Source: Rhypophila decipiens
Taxonomy: Eukaryota > Ascomycota > Sordariomycetes > Sordariales > Naviculisporaceae
Length of the DNA: 23,505 nucleotides
Direction of reading: 5' to 3'
Assembly: GCA_033297075.1 (NCBI GenBank)
Contig: MU858348.1
Span: 1 to 23,505, forward strand
Each line of letters begins with the position of its first letter. Positions within the stretch are counted from its first letter, which is position 1. This document shows, piece after piece, positions 18,195 through 23,505 of the stretch. A program made the position numbers and the translations under genes. The notes under the pieces are model-generated. The model was not told where the DNA came from. It searched no databases and was given only the letters and a program-made list of their open reading frames with translations.

Positions 18195-19739
18195 TAGGTA
18201 ACCACGAATGGATGGACGGATCTTGGTCGGCATTACAGGACGCAACTTGGTACATAAAGGGTTCAGGTTTCCCTTTTTTTTTGGCTTGGGTAGGATTGAC
18301 CTTGTATATACACCCCACGTTTGGCGAATTTAAGCGAAGAGGGGAAGGAGGGACACATGGAAGATCTGGAAGCTGTCGATCCAGCGTAGATCAGCGGGAC
18401 GGGAGCGTTGGTTGGGAGGGACAAGACTGCTATTGGGTGGTACCTTGGGCTATAATCTTGTACTGTTATATCCTGTCTCTACTGTACATGTCAAAAGTTA
18501 TAATCCTCTCCCGTTCTTCTATTTTTATGTTGACACTTCACAACGCATGAACGGGTCACGGCCACTCGATATAGTGTTTCCACCTTGCTTGGGACAAATA
18601 TTCCCACAACCAGGCTCATGTCTACCAAGAGCGAAACCGAACAGTCGTCTGCGATAAAATATGTTTTCGTATCTCCCCGCTGCAGTCAATTAACGCGTTC
18701 CTCTGCAAGTGGAGGCCCTGCACCGGCAACCGGGTATTTAGCTGCCCTGAACCAAATGTCACTGGCCCCATCTGATTGATGGGATCCTCATTACCTAACA
18801 AAGGGCACCCCAAGACAGGTACGCGGTGGTGGACAGGCTCTCCGCTGTCGCATTCTCGATATGTAGGACCCGTACCCCTGCCTGGATGGCAAGTCGACCC
18901 CCTCAAGTCAGGTAAATATGTCTTTCAGAAAAGTACTAACCCTCCATACTTCCGTGCCAGCTATTGGGCCCTCTGGTACGCTGGTACCTGATCTATCTAT
19001 CGGGTGATATCTACCACTGAATTTGCATCAAGGTACCCAGCCCTCTTTCTGGGTCCAGCTAGATTTCCGGGCTCAGTAGTGTGTTGTGAAGTCGTCTTGA
19101 GCCTGGCGCTACTGCCTGCTGACTCTGGGTCTTGCAAAGACATCCCCGCATTCAGCTCAAGTCTCGGACTAATTACATGCAACAATAACTGTCAAAGCTC
19201 ATAGCAGAGCTGGAAATATCCATGTTTCCGAGTTCACGGGCAGCCAAGTGCCGTTATATGCACGTATCACATCCCACTCCGGAGTGAACCATGACATGCC
19301 CGTTCTTAAATTGACAAGACACCGAAAGAAGATATCGGCGGGCCATGGTCGCAACGCACAAATTGCACTGGAACATACATACCATTGATCATCAAGAAAA
19401 GGGCGTACCACTCGCTCACGCCCGATTTCATATTGGACTGGGCTTGGATTCTTGGGTGAGGTGTGACTCGGTTATGAGGCGATCAATTTTGATCGCGTGA
19501 GATGGTCGGGGAAAAAACAGAGGCCCTCGGTTCTCGGACCGCCATGATGGTAATGGGACCTCTCCAGTCTCCACCTCGAGTCACCTTCACTTCGAGACAA
19601 TGCCATTCTAGCTACTGTGATCGTGATTAGCTCCACATACCTCCTAGTATTTGCGCAGACCAGGTCTGCGAATATCTTCATAGCGAATACCACCACAAGA
19701 GCCCTCTAGCACTGAAAACTGGACAAATCATTCATCACA
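18195..19739. other. 1.5-kb region without supported gene
   Basis: A long plus-strand open frame reaches 18550, but it starts inside the secreted-peptide gene in another frame and has no recognisable content. Frames at 18585-18991 and minus-strand frames at 19199-19696 show no domain, signal peptide or consistent splicing. The end should include the promoter of the UstYa-type gene. Confidence 0.5.
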
Positions 19740-20772
19740 ATGCCCCTTCTAAACAGTCCATCCGACGAAAAGACACTGTATTCCCTTGTCGGAACAACAA
19801 TTCTCGAGGAGGTCAATCTCCATGGCGACGACGATAACATGGTCAGCCTGCATAATGAGGCCCGTGTATGGCGGCGACGGTTCAACATTCTCCTATTCAC
19901 ATTACTCACCACGATTGCCCTGCTTATCGGAGCCGGCATATATGCAGTAATGGTTCTCGGGCCATTAGGGTCATCAGACACATGTACCTGCGTCGCTCCG
20001 GGATCGATACCGGTGACGTCGGGAGTTCAAATACCATACAGTAAGTCCCAAGATATTGAATGAGCTCAAGCAAAAGAACAAACCAACCGGCTGGAACCGA
20101 GAAACTAGTAATACACACCAACTAACACGCCACGACAGCCCCAGCACCAGTGGAATACGTCAACAAGCACATCATAGCCAACAGCTACAACAAGGCCAAG
20201 TTCATGGGCCACCCACGGCCCGAGCTCGACGAAGCCTGGAGCGAGCTGCTCGCGGGCACCATGATGCGCTTCTCGGACGAGGAGCTCATGCTCGCCGGAA
20301 ACGCCACCTCGATACGACACAAAGAGGGCGGATTCGTGGGTGGTTTGGGCGTATCGCATTCTCTCCACTGCCTGGTAAGCAACACAATTTATTGACCCCA
20401 GTGACATTCTCTCGCATGACGCTACCGCACGAATACCTTTTTGCTTTGTCCCCGGAAAGACAGATGTAGAGAGTCGTCTAACAAACAAGACAGAAACGAA
20501 TCAAGCAGTACCTCCACCCAGAGTACTACTACAACGACGATGAAGACATGGACGAGCTCTGGCTCCACCTCGACCACTGTCTCGAGTCGCTGCGGCAGCA
20601 GCTTCTTTGTTCGGCCGATGTGAACATTTATACTTTGCGATGGACGCCGCATAGCAAGACCAAGCCGTCGATTCAGATCCCGCAGGCTCATGCTTGTGTG
20701 AATTGGGACCATTTGCATAGTTGGATGTTGGGGCGGGCAGCCAAGTACGAGGATTTGGTGAAACAGGAATGA
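19740..20772 (+). CDS. UstYa-family (DUF3328) type II membrane protein
   Basis: Three exons (19740-20040, 20139-20374, 20494-20772) joined over introns of 98 nt (GTAAGT...GACAG) and 119 nt (GTAAGC...GACAG) give 271 residues. The N-terminal 47 residues are cytosolic and end in RVWRRRF. A single membrane segment covers about 49-73 (ILLFTLLTTIALLIGAGIYA). The lumenal domain carries both family motifs of the HxxHC type, HSLHC at 174-178 and HLDHC at 204-208, plus the usual L-R-Q-x-x-x-C-x-A-D segment and a Trp-rich end (ACVNWDHLHSWM). UstYa homologues are oxidases that cyclise, hydroxylate or chlorinate peptides and other metabolites; UstYa and UstYb close the ustiloxin macrocycle. Both motifs are intact, so it may be active. 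A signal-peptide/dibasic peptide gene lies 1.5 kb upstream on the same strand, but no UstF, tyrosinase or methyltransferase gene is in view. Confidence 0.88.
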
Positions 20773-21075
20773 GATGCTTTTTGACTTTTATACCTGTAAT
20801 CTATTTCGTCTGGTAAATCATTATCAATAGTACATATTTCATCTAGAAGCGTATGGTATTCCACGGTAAATAGCCAACCTGCACTACATGGCCAGGGATC
20901 TTGCTCGGGACTTAAAAGACCTCGATGGAATGTAAAATAGGCCGCTTATAGGACAAATAAATACGTTATTTATACAATAAAATGCATCGATAACGTCACT
21001 CACAGGCCTACCACCCTGCCCAGAGAGGTATACCAACTCGCCAATTTACCGTAGGATGCTTTAAAAGCATCGCTC
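20773..21075. other. Convergent 3' intergenic region
   Basis: AT-rich sequence between the converging 3' ends of the UstYa-type and aldo/keto reductase genes. It contains AATAAA-like elements on the plus strand near 20956-20982, suitable for 3' end formation. No gene is seen. Confidence 0.5.
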
Positions 21076-22270
21076 TCAGATCTTGACCTTCTCCTTCTCT
21101 CCCACTTTCTCACCACCACCACTAGAACCAACCCCAAAAGCCCCCTTAACATCATCCCACAAACCCTCAATCGCAGCCAAAACCTCACCCTCCAACGGAC
21201 CGTTCCTCGCCTCAGCCACATTCGCCTCAACCTGCGCAAGCGTCTTGGCCCCAAAGATAATCCCATCCCCCTCGCCCAGCACAGAATGGTGCATCAACCA
21301 GCGCATGCTCACCTCTGTCAGCGAAATGCCACCATTCGCCTCGCAGACCCTCTTCAACTTCCTAATCCCATCGTGCAAGGCGGGCTTGTCAAACGCCTGA
21401 GCGAATGCGTCCATGATGCTATCCCCCCGCCAGCGTGTGCGATGCAGCGCTGACTCGTCGCCCGAGTCGATGGCCGCTGTTACTTTTCCTGTCAGGAAAC
21501 CACCTGCCAGTGGGCTAGCCAATTCATCATTTTTCATATCAGTACACGGAGACGACTGGTATTACAGAAGTAGGCAGGGTAGAACCAAAACGTTACCTGT
21601 AAATATAGTACTTGATCCCGTGCTTCCTCAGAAACGGGACCAGCTCATCCTCCGACTTGCGATACAGCGCGTTATAGCATCCCTGGTAAACACTCGGCTT
21701 GACAAGCCCATGCTTTTCGCAAACGGCCACGTACTCTGCCAGACCGGCGGCGTCGTAGTTGCACAATCCGAGCTAACTCAACTTGCATCAGCACCACCCA
21801 ACTAACTCAATGCATCACGAAAGAAAGAGAACAAAACAAACCTTTTCAAACCTCCCCTCCCGAAACAGCCTCTCAAAAGCCCGCGCAGTCTCTTCCACCG
21901 GCGTCTTCGGCTCAGGCGCATGGACATACATGATCCTCACCTTCTCCACACCAAGCAACTCGAGCGTGCGCGCCGTACTAGCTTGAATCCCCTTATCATT
22001 CAAGTGCGGGACATCAAGCGGGTACGCCTGGATCTTGGAATCGACAATGAAGCCCTTTTGCACGGCGCGAGCCTGGCCGAGCAACGTCTCGGTGTTTTCG
22101 GGGTTGCCCGGCGGATACGCTGCTGCCGAGTCGAGTTCTGTTATGTTGAGTTTTTGGAGCAGGTCGAGGAGTTCGGACACTTTTTCGGGGGTGTCCCATG
22201 TGTAGGTGAATGATTTTTCTGTTGTGCCGATTCCGCCGGCGCCGAAGATTAGATGGGGTGGCGATGGCAT
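21076..22270 (-). CDS. Aldo/keto reductase, aflatoxin-aldehyde-reductase (AKR7) type
   Basis: Three exons (21842-22270, 21597-21772, 21076-21514) with introns of 69 nt (GTTTGT...TAG) and 82 nt (GTAACG...TAG) give 347 residues. Frame is kept at both joins (FEK|LGLCNY and YIY|SPLAGGFLTGK). The N terminus HLIFGAGGIG is the family's first strand. The catalytic tetrad of aldo/keto reductases is intact: Asp47 and Tyr52 in LDSAAAY, Lys79 in VDSKI, His117 in MYVHAPEP. The C-terminal segments GIIFGAKTLAQVEANV and LWDDVKG form the NADPH-binding and closing helices. Family members reduce dialdehydes and ketones with NADPH in the cytosol and act in detoxification or in secondary metabolism. The nearby UstYa gene suggests the latter, though the genes converge and this is weak. 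The Lys/Glu-rich tail and Gly-Ser stretch at the C terminus are variable. Confidence 0.93.
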
Positions 22271-22980
22271 TTTGGGCGGTCTTGGTGGTGTTTGGGAGGA
22301 TGGCCTGGCTTGCGGGCTCGTGTCGTCCTGATGAGGAGTATTGCTTTTGGATTGGATCTGTGATGTAGAGATCTATCTTGTGGTGAAACGAAAATGATAT
22401 GTAAGTAGGTATATATCGTAAGATCAGAGACCTTTTTGACCGCCCTGCCCGGAGTTAAGGAGTTAATTCATGGATGGGGTGCCTAGAAGGAAGGCATCAA
22501 CATCAGTGTTGGTTGTGGAAGTTGATTGATTGCTAAGCTACAAAAGTCCCAAGACCAGCTAGGCAGGGGAACGAAAGCGAAAGCTGGTCGATTATCTGCC
22601 CTATGGGAACTAGCCCACGTATGTCGTTGGGTCGTACGCGAGCCGACCAACCAACGGGAATTAAAACGTTGCAAGCGTTATGAGGAAGCTTGGCGCGCCC
22701 ACATGGCTTAGAAATGTTCCCATTGTCAAATGTCACGTAATCTAGAATAGCACGTCTTTTCTGGCAAAATGCACGTACAGAAAGGCAGGGACCCCAACGT
22801 TTAACCGCCAGTTCGTCCAATCAGGGACGATGGCGTTCTCCGAAGTGTTGCACCATTCCCTGGTAGTAAATTACTTTCCTCCCTTGGGCATGTGCCGCTT
22901 CCCCGCGACCCCCGCAAGGTAAATGGTATATCTCGGTACAGAGGGGGGGTAAGTCTGGTCGAAACTTGGGCTGTACTTCG
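22271..22980. other. Reductase promoter region, no further gene
   Basis: Holds the upstream region of the aldo/keto reductase. Frames at 22483-22820 on both strands overlap each other and have no recognisable content. Confidence 0.5.
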
Positions 22981-23232
22981 AGCTAGTCAAGGTCTATTCT
23001 AGTCCAGACAAGCTATTTATTCGAACCAGTCAAGCCATTTACACAAGCTATTCAGGGTATTTATTCCAAAAAGTCAGGGCATGTCTTTGAGCAAGTTAGG
23101 GTATTTATTTCAGTCCCTTAAGGCCTCTATTCCAACTTGTCAAGGCCTTTCTAGTCTAGCTCTCCAGTCAACGCATTTATTCTAGCCAATTAAGGCCTCC
23201 ATTCCAGTCTAGCCATAGCATTTATTCTAGTC
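22981..23232. repeat. Degenerate tandem repeat, about 22-bp unit
   Basis: About ten diverged copies of a unit close to CAGTCAAGGCATTTATTCTAG follow one another. The TATTTATT/CATTTATT cores fall at about 23015, 23058, 23102, 23174 and 23219, giving spacings of 43-45 bp (two units) and one of 72 bp. It resembles an old minisatellite; no coding potential. Confidence 0.7.
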
Positions 23233-23332
23233 ACGAGACGAGACGAGAAACACAATGGTAGATTGGCCATTATGGTTATACTAGTACGTTAAGCATGATT
23301 ATCAATGACATATAGTCCACGTGGGCGTAGAA

Positions 23333-23505
23333 ATGGGAGTCTGATTTTTCAAGTTCGAGGACTCAGGGCTCTTATAGTGGGCTTATGAGGGACCATCTCA
23401 CTAAGGAATGGAATATAGGGAGTCTTACTAGTTGCTTTTGGGTGATAATATGGGCGATCACAGCGCTGATCACAACTGGTGAATTTGGAAAAATCAGACT
23501 CCCAT
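23333..23505. mobile_element. MITE-like element with 18-bp terminal inverted repeats
   Basis: ATGGGAGTCTGATTTTTC at 23333-23350 is the exact reverse complement of the last 18 bases (23488-23505). Similarity continues inward with a one-base offset (AAGTTC against AAATTC). The 173-bp interior is AT-rich with no open frame, as in a miniature inverted-repeat transposable element. The right repeat ends with the window, so a target-site duplication cannot be tested and the true ends may lie further out. Confidence 0.6.

Noticed and set aside
17927..18550. 207-codon plus-strand open frame
   Set aside because: It overlaps the secreted-peptide gene in another frame, starts inside an intron and runs through a poly-T acceptor; no domain or fungal coding pattern.
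1..23505. CRISPR arrays, bacterial operons or riboswitches
   Set aside because: Spliceosomal introns and a nuclear-type tRNA intron mark this as fungal nuclear DNA; no spaced identical repeats of CRISPR type were seen.

Overview
The window looks like nuclear DNA from a filamentous ascomycete (Pezizomycotina, possibly a Sordariomycete; the genus cannot be told from sequence alone). The evidence is short GT-AG introns of about 45-170 nt with CTAAC/CTGAC-like branch sites, a type II tRNA-Leu with an intron after position 37, and families typical of such fungi: a CE1 acetylxylan esterase, a SAT4/rhodopsin-domain membrane protein, a UstYa-type (DUF3328) protein, an AKR7-type reductase and a TPR-CHAT protein.

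Layout. Positions 1-5100 are gene-poor and full of gene debris: two telomere-like CCCTAA units, a 17-bp direct repeat, a cysteine-rich reading frame lacking its 5' end, a short relic resembling the linker of a STAND/NLR receptor, and an unidentified two-exon C-terminal fragment. Positions 5139-8100 hold the esterase, the tRNA-Leu and a small six-cysteine secreted protein. Positions 8370-15000 form a block linked to caspase-clan proteases: an intact 1404-residue TPR-CHAT gene, a spliced 110-residue protein, and a divergent, broken C14 caspase-like pseudogene. Positions 15148-16767 carry a five-exon SAT4 membrane protein with a probable GC-AG intron. Positions 17783-20772 carry a tiny secreted peptide with dibasic sites and, 1.5 kb downstream on the same strand, a UstYa-family gene. 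Positions 21076-22270 encode an aldo/keto reductase. The right end has a degenerate tandem repeat with a period near 22 bp, then a short MITE-like element with 18-bp perfect terminal inverted repeats, the last base of which is the last base of the window.

How the genes may work together. The CHAT gene, the decayed caspase-like gene and the STAND relic are all of kinds linked to fungal self/non-self recognition and regulated cell death, so the left half may be a turning-over region of that sort; this is inference. The signal-peptide/dibasic peptide plus UstYa pair has the bare outline of a dikaritin-type RiPP locus, but lacks a repeated core and the usual extra enzymes. The esterase is a stand-alone plant-cell-wall enzyme. 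All exon boundaries were read by eye from splice motifs and frame continuity.
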